Shown here piece by piece: positions 29,133-37,898 of a stretch of 64,000 nt of DNA (its first letter is position 1; each line of letters opens with the position of its first letter). The notes beneath the pieces are model-generated. The model was given only the letters and a program-made list of their open reading frames with translations, ran no database searches and was not told the DNA's origin. The position numbers were made by a program, and so were the translations under genes. Source of the DNA: Pseudomonas sp. Irchel s3b2 (lineage in GTDB: Bacteria > Pseudomonadota > Gammaproteobacteria > Pseudomonadales > Pseudomonadaceae); the NCBI RefSeq assembly GCF_900187445.1, contig NZ_FYEB01000002.1, forward strand, positions 213,511-277,510, in the 5' to 3' direction.

Positions 29133-30467
29133 ATGATCCATATCCCGAAATCGGAATACAGCCGTCGCCGCAAGGCCTTGATGGCGCAGATGGAACCCAA
29201 CAGCATCGCCATCCTGCCCGCCGCCGCGGTGGCCATCCGCAACCGCGATGTCGAGCACGTCTACCGCCAGGACAGCGATTTCCAGTATCTCAGCGGTTTT
29301 CCCGAGCCTCAGGCCGTCATCGTCTTGATGCCTGGCCGTGAGCATGGCGAATACGTGCTGTTTTGCCGGGAGCGTAATGCCGAGCGAGAGTTGTGGGACG
29401 GCCTGCGTGCCGGCCAGGAAGGCGCGATCCGCGACTTCGGCGCCGACGACGCATTCCCCATCACCGACATTGACGACATCCTGCCGGGCCTGATCGAAGG
29501 TCGCGACCGGGTGTATTCGGCCATGGGCAGCAATCCGGAATTCGATCGGCACCTGATGGACTGGATCAACGTGATCCGCTCTAAAGCGCACCTCGGCGCC
29601 CAGCCGCCGAACGAATTCGTTGCCCTGGATCATCTGCTTCACGACATGCGCCTGTATAAATCGGCGGCAGAAGTGAAGGTGATGCGCGAAGCCGCACGGA
29701 TTTCCGCCCAGGCACATATTCGTGCGATGCAGGCCAGCCGTGCCGGTTTGCATGAGTTCAGTCTCGAAGCCGAGCTCGATTACGAGTTCCGCAAGGGCGG
29801 AGCGAAGATGCCGGCCTATGGGTCGATCGTCGCGGCGGGGCGCAACAGCTGCATCCTGCATTACCAACAGAATGACGCGGTGCTCAAGGACGGCGATCTG
29901 GTGCTGATCGACGCCGGTTGCGAGATCGACTGCTACGCCAGTGACATCACCCGCACCTGGCCGGTCAACGGCAAGTATTCACCGGAGCAGAAGGCGATTT
30001 ACGAGTTGGTCCTGGCTTCCCAGGAAGCGGCGTTTGCCGAAATCGCCCCGAACAAACACTGGAATCAGGCGCATGAAGCCACGGTCCGTGTCATTACCGC
30101 CGGGCTGGTGAAGCTGGGCCTGTTGCAGGGCGACGTCGACGAGTTGATCGCCAGCGAAGCCTATAAAGCGTTTTACATGCACCGTGCCGGCCACTGGCTG
30201 GGCATGGATGTGCATGATGTCGGCGAGTACAAGGTGGGCGGTGAATGGCGCGTGCTGGAAGTCGGCATGGCGCTGACGGTCGAGCCGGGCATTTATATTG
30301 CTGCGGACAACCAGAGCGTGGCGAAAAAATGGCGCGGCATTGGCGTGCGCATTGAGGACGACGTGGTGGTCACCAAAACCGGTTGTGAAATCCTGACTAA
30401 CGGCGTACCGAAAACGGTCGCCGAGATCGAAGCCTTGATGGCCGCTGCACGGACACAAGCAGCATGA
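29133..30467 (+). CDS. pepP: Xaa-Pro aminopeptidase
   Basis: A 444-residue aminopeptidase P, removing N-terminal residues preceding proline. An AMP_N domain (1-170) precedes the pita-bread domain. Metal ligands are visible in IDAGCEIDCYASDITRTWP (two Asp), HRAGHWLGMDVHD (His), LTVEPGIY (Glu) and GVRIEDDV (Glu), a complete dinuclear Mn site. The ATG at 29133 (MIHIPKSEYSRRR) matches family N-termini. Its stop overlaps the ubiH start by 4 bp. Confidence 0.95.
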   Translation: MIHIPKSEYSRRRKALMAQMEPNSIAILPAAAVAIRNRDVEHVYRQDSDFQYLSGFPEPQAVIVLMPGREHGEYVLFCRERNAERELWDGLRAGQEGAIRDFGADDAFPITDIDDILPGLIEGRDRVYSAMGSNPEFDRHLMDWINVIRSKAHLGAQPPNEFVALDHLLHDMRLYKSAAEVKVMREAARISAQAHIRAMQASRAGLHEFSLEAELDYEFRKGGAKMPAYGSIVAAGRNSCILHYQQNDAVLKDGDLVLIDAGCEIDCYASDITRTWPVNGKYSPEQKAIYELVLASQEAAFAEIAPNKHWNQAHEATVRVITAGLVKLGLLQGDVDELIASEAYKAFYMHRAGHWLGMDVHDVGEYKVGGEWRVLEVGMALTVEPGIYIAADNQSVAKKWRGIGVRIEDDVVVTKTGCEILTNGVPKTVAEIEALMAAARTQAA

Positions 30468-31651
30468 GTCGAGTCAATCTGGCAATCATCGGTGGTGGCC
30501 TGGTCGGCGCCAGTCTGGCGTTGGCATTGCAGGCCGGGGCCAAGGCCCGTGGCTGGAAGATTGTGCTGATCGAACCGTTTGCCCCCGGCCACACCTACCA
30601 GCCGAGCTATGACGCCCGTTCTTCGGCGCTGTCGTTCGGCGCCCGGCAGATTTATCAACGGTTGGGCGTGTGGCAGGAAATCTCCCGCCGCGCCGAGCCG
30701 ATCAAGCAGATTCATGTTTCCGACCGTGGACGTTTCTCCACAGCGCGGCTGTCGGCGATGGAAGAAGGCGTTCCGGCGCTGGGTTATGTGGTGGAAAACG
30801 CCTGGCTCGGACAATGCCTCTGGCAAGGTCTGGACAAGGACGTGATCAGTTGGCGTTGCCCGGCGGAAGTTACCCGCATGGAGCCGCTGACCGACGGCTA
30901 TAGCCTGACGCTCGACGATGAAACCCTGCTGGAATGCGACCTTGCGGTGTTGGCCGATGGCGGGCGTTCGGGTCTGCGTGAACAACTGGGGATCGGCATC
31001 AAAAAACGCCCGTACAACCAGAGCGCGCTGATCGCCAACATCACCCCGAGCGAGGCCCACAACGGCATGGCCTTCGAGCGCTTCACCGACGACGGCCCAA
31101 TGGCTTTGCTGCCATTGCCGGAAAACCGCTGCGCTCTGGTCTGGACTCGTCTGGGCATGGATGCGCAACGGCTGGCAGTCCTTGATGAGCGCAGCTTTCT
31201 CGGCGAGTTGCAGGGCATTTTCGGTTATCGCCTGGGCACGCTGAAGCAGGTTGGCGCACGGCATCTATATCCGCTGTCGCTGATCGAGGCCGAGGAACAG
31301 GTTCGCCCGCACCTGGCGATTCTCGGCAACGCCGCCCATAGCCTGCATCCGATTGCCGGACAGGGTTTCAACTTGTCCCTGCGCGATGCCCAGGCCTTGG
31401 CCGATACTTTGTTGGGCAGCGAGACCGCACTGGGCGATTTCGTCACCTTGCAGGCTTATCGAGAGCGTCAGCGAATGGATCAGAACCTGACCGTGGGCTT
31501 TTCTGATCAGGTCACCCGGTTATTTGGCAGCACTCAGCCGCTGGTTTCCCTGGGGCGCAACATTGGGTTGCTCGGCCTCGATTTGCTGCCGCCGGCCAAG
31601 CGCTGGTTCGCCCGGCAGGCCATGGGTTTGGGTACGCGTCCCGATGTTTGA
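30464..31651 (+). CDS. ubiH: 2-octaprenyl-6-methoxyphenol hydroxylase (UbiH)
   Basis: A 395-residue FAD monooxygenase of ubiquinone synthesis. It has the Rossmann motif IIGGGLVGASLALAL, the DG motif (LAVLADGGRSGLRE), and the second FAD motif GNAAHSLHPIAGQGFNLSLR characteristic of UbiH/F/I. UbiH adds a ring hydroxyl within the Ubi complex. Directly after pepP (ATGA overlap), as in E. coli. Assignment to UbiH rather than a paralogue rests on sequence likeness and gene order. Confidence 0.93.
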   Translation: MSRVNLAIIGGGLVGASLALALQAGAKARGWKIVLIEPFAPGHTYQPSYDARSSALSFGARQIYQRLGVWQEISRRAEPIKQIHVSDRGRFSTARLSAMEEGVPALGYVVENAWLGQCLWQGLDKDVISWRCPAEVTRMEPLTDGYSLTLDDETLLECDLAVLADGGRSGLREQLGIGIKKRPYNQSALIANITPSEAHNGMAFERFTDDGPMALLPLPENRCALVWTRLGMDAQRLAVLDERSFLGELQGIFGYRLGTLKQVGARHLYPLSLIEAEEQVRPHLAILGNAAHSLHPIAGQGFNLSLRDAQALADTLLGSETALGDFVTLQAYRERQRMDQNLTVGFSDQVTRLFGSTQPLVSLGRNIGLLGLDLLPPAKRWFARQAMGLGTRPDV

Positions 31652-31757
31652 GCCTGCGCACTGGCAAGTCGATATTCATGACAGCGCGAGCACTTTGCTG
31701 ACACGCGTTGAAGAAACCCTTTACCTGCGGCTCAAACCGCAAGCGAGACAGGCTTAA
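31644..31757 (+). CDS. possible 37-residue small protein between the two hydroxylase genes
   Basis: An ATG overlapping the end of ubiH opens a 37-residue frame (MFEPAHWQVDIHDSASTLLT, then an arginine-rich end) that stops three bases before the next gene. It bridges an otherwise empty 109-bp gap in an operon. There is no clear Shine-Dalgarno, so it may simply be chance or a coupling device. Confidence 0.3.
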   Translation: MFEPAHWQVDIHDSASTLLTRVEETLYLRLKPQARQA

Positions 31758-31760
31758 AGC

Positions 31761-32984
31761 ATGGAAATGCGCGCAGATCTGCTGATTGTCGGAGCCGGAA
31801 TGGTCGGCAGTGCCCTGGCGCTGGCGTTACAAAACAGTGGGCTTGAAGTCCTGCTGTTGGACGGTAGCCCCCTGAGCGTCAAACCCTTCGATGGGCAGGC
31901 TCCGTTCGAACCACGGGTGAGCGCCTTGTCGGCGGCCAGCCAGCGAATACTCGAACGTCTGGGCGTCTGGGATGGCATCGCCAATCGACGCAGTAGTCCA
32001 TACACCGACATGCACGTCTGGGACGGCAGCGGCACCGGGCAGATCCATTTCTCGGCGACCAGTGTGCATGCCGAAGTGCTCGGGCATATCGTCGAGAATC
32101 GCGTGGTTCAGGACGCCTTGCTCGATCGACTGCACGACTGCGATCTCGGGATGCTCGCCAATGCGCGTCTGGAGCAGATGCGCCGCTCCGGTGACGACTG
32201 GCTCCTGACCCTGGCCGATGGCCGCACCTTGCGGGCGCCTTTGGTGATCGCGGCGGATGGCGCCAACTCGGCTGTGCGGCGTCTGACCGGGGTTGCGACC
32301 CGCGAATGGGATTACATGCACCATGCGATCGTCACCAGCGTGCGCAGCGCAAAACCTCATCGAATGACCGCGTGGCAACGATTCACCGACAACGGCCCGC
32401 TGGCGTTTCTGCCGTTGGAGCGGGACGGTCAACAGGATTGGTGCTCGATCGTCTGGTCGACCACGCCGAGCGAAGCCGAACACCTGATGGCGCTGGACGA
32501 CGAAGGCTTCTGCAAGGAGTTGGAGCAGGCCTTCGAAGGCTGTCTCGGCACGGTGCTCAGCGCTGACCCGCGCCTGTGCGTGCCGCTGCGTCAGCGTCAT
32601 GCCAAGCGTTACGTGGCTGAAGGCCTGGCGCTGATCGGCGACGCGGCCCACACCATCCATCCGTTGGCGGGGCAGGGCGTGAACCTCGGTTTCCTCGATG
32701 CCGCGGTACTGGCCGAAGTGCTGCTGCAAGCGGCTGCGCGGGGTGAGCGGTTGGCGGACGTGAAAGTGCTCAGTCGTTATGAACGTCGGCGCATGCCCCA
32801 CAACCTGGCGTTGATGGCAGCGATGGAAGGATTCGAGCGTTTGTTCCAGGCCGATCCGTTGCCGGTGCGCTGGTTGCGTAATACCGGGTTGAAGATGGTC
32901 GATCAGATGCCTGAGGCCAAGGCGTTGTTCGTGCGTGAGGCGCTTGGGTTGATCGGGGATCTGCCGGCGCTGGCCAAGGCTTGA
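31761..32984 (+). CDS. UbiI/VisC-like FAD-dependent ubiquinone hydroxylase
   Basis: A 407-residue paralogue of UbiH. Motifs are LIVGAGMVGSALALALQ (5' FAD site), VIAADGANSAVRRLTG (DG region) and GDAAHTIHPLAGQGVNLGFL. Proteins in this position are annotated as UbiI/VisC or UbiF in different Pseudomonas; which ring position it hydroxylates is not decidable by eye. Last gene of the UPF0149-pepP-ubiH run. Confidence 0.9.
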   Translation: MEMRADLLIVGAGMVGSALALALQNSGLEVLLLDGSPLSVKPFDGQAPFEPRVSALSAASQRILERLGVWDGIANRRSSPYTDMHVWDGSGTGQIHFSATSVHAEVLGHIVENRVVQDALLDRLHDCDLGMLANARLEQMRRSGDDWLLTLADGRTLRAPLVIAADGANSAVRRLTGVATREWDYMHHAIVTSVRSAKPHRMTAWQRFTDNGPLAFLPLERDGQQDWCSIVWSTTPSEAEHLMALDDEGFCKELEQAFEGCLGTVLSADPRLCVPLRQRHAKRYVAEGLALIGDAAHTIHPLAGQGVNLGFLDAAVLAEVLLQAAARGERLADVKVLSRYERRRMPHNLALMAAMEGFERLFQADPLPVRWLRNTGLKMVDQMPEAKALFVREALGLIGDLPALAKA

Positions 32985-33009
32985 GATCTTCGTTGGGGCT
33001 GATGGCCTC

Positions 33010-33101
33010 TTCGCGGGCAAGCCTCGCTCCTACAGGTATTGAGTCAATCGCGACATTGGCGAACGACACAAAAACCTGTAGGAGCGAGGCTTGCCCGCGA
33101 A
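33010..33101. repeat. REP doublet, family A
   Basis: Perfect 27-base inverted arms at 33010-33036 and 33075-33101 flank a 38-bp spacer. It occupies the first part of the 247-bp gap before the iron-binding protein gene. Confidence 0.92.
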
Positions 33102-33231
33102 GGCGTCGGTACATCCACCACCAATCCCAGCTGTGCAACATCTGGTAACGCCTCAATCCACTGTTCGATTGAGAAACGAAATGTGAGTCCTTATCATTTG
33201 GCATCAATTCCCCATTCGAGAGACCGCTTCC

Positions 33232-34236
33232 ATGTTGGCACCCAAGCGTCTACTGACCGCACTGGCCCTGACCCTGATTGGCAGCACCGCCGCCCAGGCT
33301 GCCGACGAGGTGGTGGTTTACTCCTCGCGTATCGATGAGCTGATCAAGCCGGTCTTCGATGCCTACACCCAGAAAACCGGCGTGCAGGTGAAGTTCATCA
33401 CCGACAAGGAAGCGCCGCTGATGCAGCGGATCAAGGCCGAGGGCGAAAACGCCACCGCCGACCTGCTGCTGACCGTCGATGCCGGCAACCTCTGGCAGGC
33501 CGAGCAGATGGGCATCCTCCAGCCATTCACCTCCAAGGTGATCGACGCCAACATCCCGCTGCAGTATCGCGCTTCTTCCCATGCCTGGACCGGCCTGAGC
33601 CTGCGGGCGCGGACCATCGCCTACTCCACCGACCGGGTGAAACCCGGTGAGCTGACCACCTACGAAGCCCTGGCCGACAAACAGTGGGAAGGCCGTCTGT
33701 GCTTGCGCACGGCGAAGAAGGTCTACAACCAGTCCCTGACCGCCACCATGATCGAAGTCCATGGTGCCGAGAAAACCGAGAAGATCCTCAAGGGTTGGGT
33801 CAATAACCTGTCCACAGACGTGTTCTCCGACGACATCGCCGTACTGGAGGCGATCAACGCCGGTCAGTGCGATGTCGGTATCGTCAACACTTACTACTAT
33901 GGCCGTTTGCACAAACAGAAGCCGGACCTGCCGGTGAAGCTGTTCTGGCCGAATCAGGGCGATCGTGGCGTGCACGTCAACCTGTCGGGCATCGGCCTAA
34001 CCAAGCACGCGCCGCACCCGCAAGCTGCCAAGGCGCTTGTGGAGTGGATGACCACGCCTGAAGCGCAGAAGATTTTCGCTGACGTGAACCAGGAATTCCC
34101 GGCCAACCCGGCAGTGGCTCCTTCGGAAGAAGTAGCGGCCTGGGGCAAGTTCGTTGCCGATACCCTGCCGGTGGAAGTGGCTGGCAAGCGTCAGGCAGAA
34201 GCGATCCGGATGATGGATCGGGCTGGCTGGAACTGA
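33232..34236 (+). CDS. ferric iron ABC transporter substrate-binding protein (FbpA/AfuA type)
   Basis: A 334-residue periplasmic binding protein with a signal peptide ending AAQA (about residue 24). The mature start [20 protein letters not shown] and the tyrosine cluster [11 protein letters not shown] are typical of FbpA-like ferric-binding proteins, where adjacent tyrosines hold Fe(III). Followed after a REP doublet by the matching permease. A partial Fur-like half-site (TTATCATT, 33191-33198) lies 34 bp before the start, too weak to call. Confidence 0.9.
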   Translation: MLAPKRLLTALALTLIGSTAAQAADEVVVYSSRIDELIKPVFDAYTQKTGVQVKFITDKEAPLMQRIKAEGENATADLLLTVDAGNLWQAEQMGILQPFTSKVIDANIPLQYRASSHAWTGLSLRARTIAYSTDRVKPGELTTYEALADKQWEGRLCLRTAKKVYNQSLTATMIEVHGAEKTEKILKGWVNNLSTDVFSDDIAVLEAINAGQCDVGIVNTYYYGRLHKQKPDLPVKLFWPNQGDRGVHVNLSGIGLTKHAPHPQAAKALVEWMTTPEAQKIFADVNQEFPANPAVAPSEEVAAWGKFVADTLPVEVAGKRQAEAIRMMDRAGWN

Positions 34237-34289
34237 GTCTGTCGATATACTGCGCCACAGAATGAAGTCAGCGGTGTCCCTGCCGGCCT

Positions 34290-34395
34290 GATCATTCCCA
34301 CGCTCTGCGTGGGAATGCATCCACCGACGCTCCGCGTCGAGGCGTGACGCAGAGCGTCACAAGATGTGTGCCCACGCAGAGCGTGGGCACAATCA
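34290..34395. repeat. REP doublet, family B
   Basis: Arms GATCATTCCCACGCTCTGCG (from 34290) and a complement ending near 34395 enclose a smaller inverted repeat. It separates the iron-binding protein gene from its permease gene inside the likely operon. Confidence 0.9.
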
Positions 34396-34413
34396 TTTAA
34401 ACGAGAGCTTTCC

Positions 34414-36030
34414 TTGGCCCACCCCGCCCAACGCCGCTGGTATCCCCTGGTCTTCGCCATTGCTGCGCTGGTCCTGCTGCCCCTGAGCGTCTTGCTTCTC
34501 TCGTGGCAAACCATCGATCAGCAAATCTGGTCCCACCTGTGGGATACCCAGATGCCACGGTTGTTGGGCAATACCCTCACGCTGGTACTCGGCGTCGGTT
34601 TCGGCGTAACGCTGCTGGGCGTCAGCCTGGCCTGGCTCACCAGCCTCTGCGAATTCCCCGGGCGGCGTTGGCTGGATTGGGCGCTGATGTTGCCGTTTGC
34701 GATTCCTGCTTACGTGCTGGCCTTCGTCTTCGTCGGCCTGCTGGATTTCGCCGGCCCCGTGCAAACCCTACTGCGCGAATGGTTCGGCAGCGGTTTGAGG
34801 CTACCGCGAGTGCGCTCCACGGGCGGTGTGATTCTGGTGCTGGTACTGGTTTTCTATCCGTACGTTTACTTATTGGCGCGTACCGCATTCCTGGCTCAGG
34901 GCAAAGGCTTGATGGAAGCAGCGCGAGTCCTTGGACAATCCCCGTGGCAGGCGTTCTGGCACGTGGCGTTGCCCATGGCACGTCCGGCCATCGGCGCGGG
35001 AGTGGCGTTGGCGCTGATGGAAACCCTGGCGGATTTCGGTGCGGTGTCGGTGTTCAACTTCGATACGTTCACCACCGCTATCTACAAAACCTGGTACGGC
35101 TTCTTCAGCCTTTCCACCGCCGCGCAACTGGCCAGCCTGTTGCTGTTGGTGGTGATGGTGGTGCTGTATGGCGAGCGCCGTGCCCGCGGGGCCAACCGGG
35201 CGAGCAACGAGCGGCCACGGGTCAAGGCGTTGTATCACCTGCGCGGGGTCAAGGCGCTGGCGGCCATGAGCTGGTGCGGTCTGGTATTCGCCTGCGCCTT
35301 CGTCATTCCCGTGCTGCAACTGGTGGTGTGGTTCTGGCAACGCGGACGCTTCGATCTGGATGAGCGCTATACCGGATTGATCATCCATACCCTGTACTTG
35401 GGCGGCATGGCGGCGTTGATCACCGTCAGTGTCGCGCTGGTGCTGGCCTTTGCCCGTCGATTGGCGCCGACCCGTGCGATTCGTTCCGGCATCAGCCTGG
35501 CCAACCTTGGTTATGCCTTGCCGGGCTCGGTGCTGGCGGTATCGATCATGCTGGCGTTCAGTTACCTGGATCGCGAACTGGTAATCCCGCTGTCGGGCTG
35601 GCTTGGCGGCGCGGGCAAACCGTTGCTGCTGGGCAGTTTGTCGGCGTTGTTGCTGGCCTATCTGGTGCGTTTTATTGCAGTGGCCTATGGACCGCTTGAA
35701 AGCAGTCTGGCGCGAATACGGCCATCTTTGCCTGAAGCAGCACGTAGCCTTGGCGTCAGCGGGCCACGACTATTTTTCAAAGTGTATCTGCCGCTGCTGC
35801 TGCCGGGCACGTTGAGCGCTGCATTGCTGGTGTTCGTCGATGTGCTCAAGGAAATGCCCGCGACCCTGCTGATGCGCCCATTCGGCTGGGACACGCTGGC
35901 AGTGCGGATCTTTGAAATGACCAGCGAGGGCGAGTGGGCGAGGGCCTCGTTGCCGGCACTGACACTGGTGTTGGTCGGGCTGTTACCGGTCATCGGATTG
36001 ATCCGACGTTCGGCGCATCGAAACGCGTAG
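34414..36030 (+). CDS. ferric iron ABC transporter permease (FbpB type)
   Basis: A 538-residue permease made of two fused halves, about 12 helices, as in FbpB/SfuB. Each half has an EAA loop: MEAARVLGQSPWQAFWHVAL and PEAARSLGVSGPRLFFKVYL. A TTG start at 34414 with CGAGAG upstream is preferred; an in-frame GTG at 34366 lies within the REP arm. The cognate ATPase gene is missing here: gcvT comes next. The ATPase must be elsewhere or shared. Confidence 0.88.
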   Translation: MAHPAQRRWYPLVFAIAALVLLPLSVLLLSWQTIDQQIWSHLWDTQMPRLLGNTLTLVLGVGFGVTLLGVSLAWLTSLCEFPGRRWLDWALMLPFAIPAYVLAFVFVGLLDFAGPVQTLLREWFGSGLRLPRVRSTGGVILVLVLVFYPYVYLLARTAFLAQGKGLMEAARVLGQSPWQAFWHVALPMARPAIGAGVALALMETLADFGAVSVFNFDTFTTAIYKTWYGFFSLSTAAQLASLLLLVVMVVLYGERRARGANRASNERPRVKALYHLRGVKALAAMSWCGLVFACAFVIPVLQLVVWFWQRGRFDLDERYTGLIIHTLYLGGMAALITVSVALVLAFARRLAPTRAIRSGISLANLGYALPGSVLAVSIMLAFSYLDRELVIPLSGWLGGAGKPLLLGSLSALLLAYLVRFIAVAYGPLESSLARIRPSLPEAARSLGVSGPRLFFKVYLPLLLPGTLSAALLVFVDVLKEMPATLLMRPFGWDTLAVRIFEMTSEGEWARASLPALTLVLVGLLPVIGLIRRSAHRNA

Positions 36031-36185
36031 GTGTCAGTCCTACACCTTGCGGCTACAATGCGCGGCATTCGGTGCGGTCCGTCCTCGGATCGGGTTGCTG
36101 AAATCGGCTGAAAGCCTTTATTTACAGGCATTTCATCCCGTACAGCGCCTGCCCGCACCTTCGCCACGCCCGGAAGGAGAAACCC

Positions 36186-37268
36186 ATGGGACAGCGTACG
36201 CCTCTGTATGACCTTCATCTCGCTCTCGGCGCGAAGATGGTCGATTTTGGCGGTTGGGATATGCCTCTGCATTACGGCTCGCAAGTCGAGGAACACCATC
36301 AGGTGCGCCGCGATTGCGGGGTTTTCGATGTATCCCACATGACCGTGATCGATGTTGACGGCCCCCAGGCCAAGGCCTGGCTTCAGTATTTACTGGCCAA
36401 TGACGTCGAACGCCTGCACAGCCCTGGCCGTGCCTTGTACAGCGCCATGCTCAACGAGCACGGCGGTATCGTCGACGACATGATCGTCTACCGTCTCGAG
36501 GACGGTTATCGCCTGGTGGTCAACGCCTCCACCCGCAATCAGGACCTGGCTTGGATGCAAGCTCATCTCGGCGACTTCGAGGTGCAACTCAACGAGCGCT
36601 CCGAGCTGGCGATGCTGGCCATTCAAGGGCCTCACGCCCGGCACAAGATTGCCGAACTGGTGACTCAGTCCCGTGGCACGCTCATTCAACAACTCAAATA
36701 TTTTGAAGGTCAGACCGACGGTGACTGGTTCATCGCGCGCACCGGTTACACCGGTGAGGATGGTCTGGAAATCGTGCTGCCGGCCGATCAGGCACCGGGC
36801 TTCTTCAACGATCTGGTGGGAGCGGGCATCTCCCCGATCGGCCTCGGCGCGCGCGATACCTTGCGGGTCGAAGCTGGCATGAACCTCTACGGACAGGACA
36901 TTCATCAAGACGTTTCGCCATTGGCCTCCAACATGGACTGGAGCATTGCCTGGGAACCGGCCACTCGCCATTTCATCGGCCGCACTGCCCTGGAAGCGGA
37001 AAAGGCCAGCGGCGTGCAGCACAAACTGGTGGGTCTGGTCCTTGAGGAACGTGGCGTTTTGCGGGCGCATCAGGTGGTTCGCATCGCCGATGTTGGCGAA
37101 GGGGAGATCACCAGTGGTAGTTTCTCTCCTACGCTTAGCAAGTCGATAGCACTGGCGCGCGTGCCGGTGGCCACCGCCGACCGCGCTGAAGTGGAAATCC
37201 GTGGCAAGTGGTACCCCGTTCGAGTGGTCAAACCGACCTTCGTACGCCACGGCAAAACCTTGATCTAA
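36186..37268 (+). CDS. gcvT: glycine cleavage system T protein (aminomethyltransferase)
   Basis: A 360-residue GcvT transferring the methylene unit of lipoyl-bound aminomethyl to tetrahydrofolate and releasing ammonia. It begins TPLYDLHLALGAKMVDFGGW and has the folate-binding core region DVSHMTVIDVDGP and the C-terminal barrel (GVLRAHQVVRI, GEITSGSFSPTL). ATG with an AAGGAG site. No glycine riboswitch is seen in the 155-bp gap upstream. First gene of gcvTHP. Confidence 0.95.
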   Translation: MGQRTPLYDLHLALGAKMVDFGGWDMPLHYGSQVEEHHQVRRDCGVFDVSHMTVIDVDGPQAKAWLQYLLANDVERLHSPGRALYSAMLNEHGGIVDDMIVYRLEDGYRLVVNASTRNQDLAWMQAHLGDFEVQLNERSELAMLAIQGPHARHKIAELVTQSRGTLIQQLKYFEGQTDGDWFIARTGYTGEDGLEIVLPADQAPGFFNDLVGAGISPIGLGARDTLRVEAGMNLYGQDIHQDVSPLASNMDWSIAWEPATRHFIGRTALEAEKASGVQHKLVGLVLEERGVLRAHQVVRIADVGEGEITSGSFSPTLSKSIALARVPVATADRAEVEIRGKWYPVRVVKPTFVRHGKTLI

Positions 37269-37318
37269 CTTTTTCTGGCGGGCAATGACCGCTGACATTT
37301 TTCTTGAGGACACAGAAC

Positions 37319-37702
37319 ATGAGCGAAATCCCTGTCGACCTGCGTTTTGCCGAAAGTCACGAATGGGCCCGTCTAGACCATGATGGCGGCGTGAAAGTGG
37401 GTATTTCAGACCATGCTCAGGAAGCTTTGGGTGATGTGGTGTTCGTCGAGCTGCCGGAAATCGGCAAAGTGTTCGCTGCCGGTGAAGCTGCGGGTGTAGT
37501 CGAATCGGTCAAGGCCGCGTCCGATATCTACTCGCCAGTTTCCGGCACAGTCATTGCCGTTAACGAAGAATTGGCCAACAACCCTGAACTGGTCAACAGC
37601 GCGCCTTATGACAGCTGGTTCTTCAAACTCGAGCCAAGCGATACCTCTGAGCTGAACAACCTGCTCGACCCGGTGGCTTACAAGGCTGCTATTGGCGAGT
37701 AA
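37319..37702 (+). CDS. gcvH: glycine cleavage system H protein
   Basis: A 127-residue lipoyl carrier. The lipoylated lysine is K65 in [14 protein letters not shown]. It shuttles the aminomethyl group from GcvP to GcvT and to the L protein. ATG at 37319 follows TTGAGGAC and matches family N-termini ([16 protein letters not shown]). 50 bp downstream of gcvT. A large REP hairpin separates it from gcvP. Confidence 0.96.
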   Translation: MSEIPVDLRFAESHEWARLDHDGGVKVGISDHAQEALGDVVFVELPEIGKVFAAGEAAGVVESVKAASDIYSPVSGTVIAVNEELANNPELVNSAPYDSWFFKLEPSDTSELNNLLDPVAYKAAIGE

Positions 37703-37712
37703 TGCTCGCCCC

Positions 37713-37800
37713 GTGTAGGAGCTGCCGAAGGCTGCGATCTTTTGATCTTGTTTTTTAAAAATCAAGGTCAAAAGATCGCAGCCTTCGGCAGCTCCTACAC
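37713..37800. repeat. REP doublet, family D, as one long palindrome
   Basis: GTGTAGGAGCTGCCGAAGGC and following bases to about 37750 pair with 37766-37800 around an A/T-rich centre, giving arms of about 30 bp. A half copy lies at 8610. Its place between gcvH and gcvP could form a stable RNA hairpin in the operon message. Confidence 0.9.
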
Positions 37801-37898
37801 CGTTCTTGTATGACTCTCAATGGCTCCTCGACAGCGACTGCTATGCTGGTTTGACCGCATTGCATCGACGCCGAGCGCCAGTCAAGAGAGAGCCCGTC

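Noticed and set aside
33180..33199. Fur box before the ferric-binding protein gene
   Set aside because: Only about half of the 19-bp consensus is met (one good half TTATCATT); inconclusive by eye.
34366..34413. Upstream GTG start for the iron permease
   Set aside because: The codons lie inside a REP arm and add residues before a well-placed TTG with ribosome site.
36031..36185. Glycine riboswitch before gcvT
   Set aside because: Only a purine-rich ribosome site (AAGGAG) was found; the paired aptamer cores expected for a glycine riboswitch are not seen.
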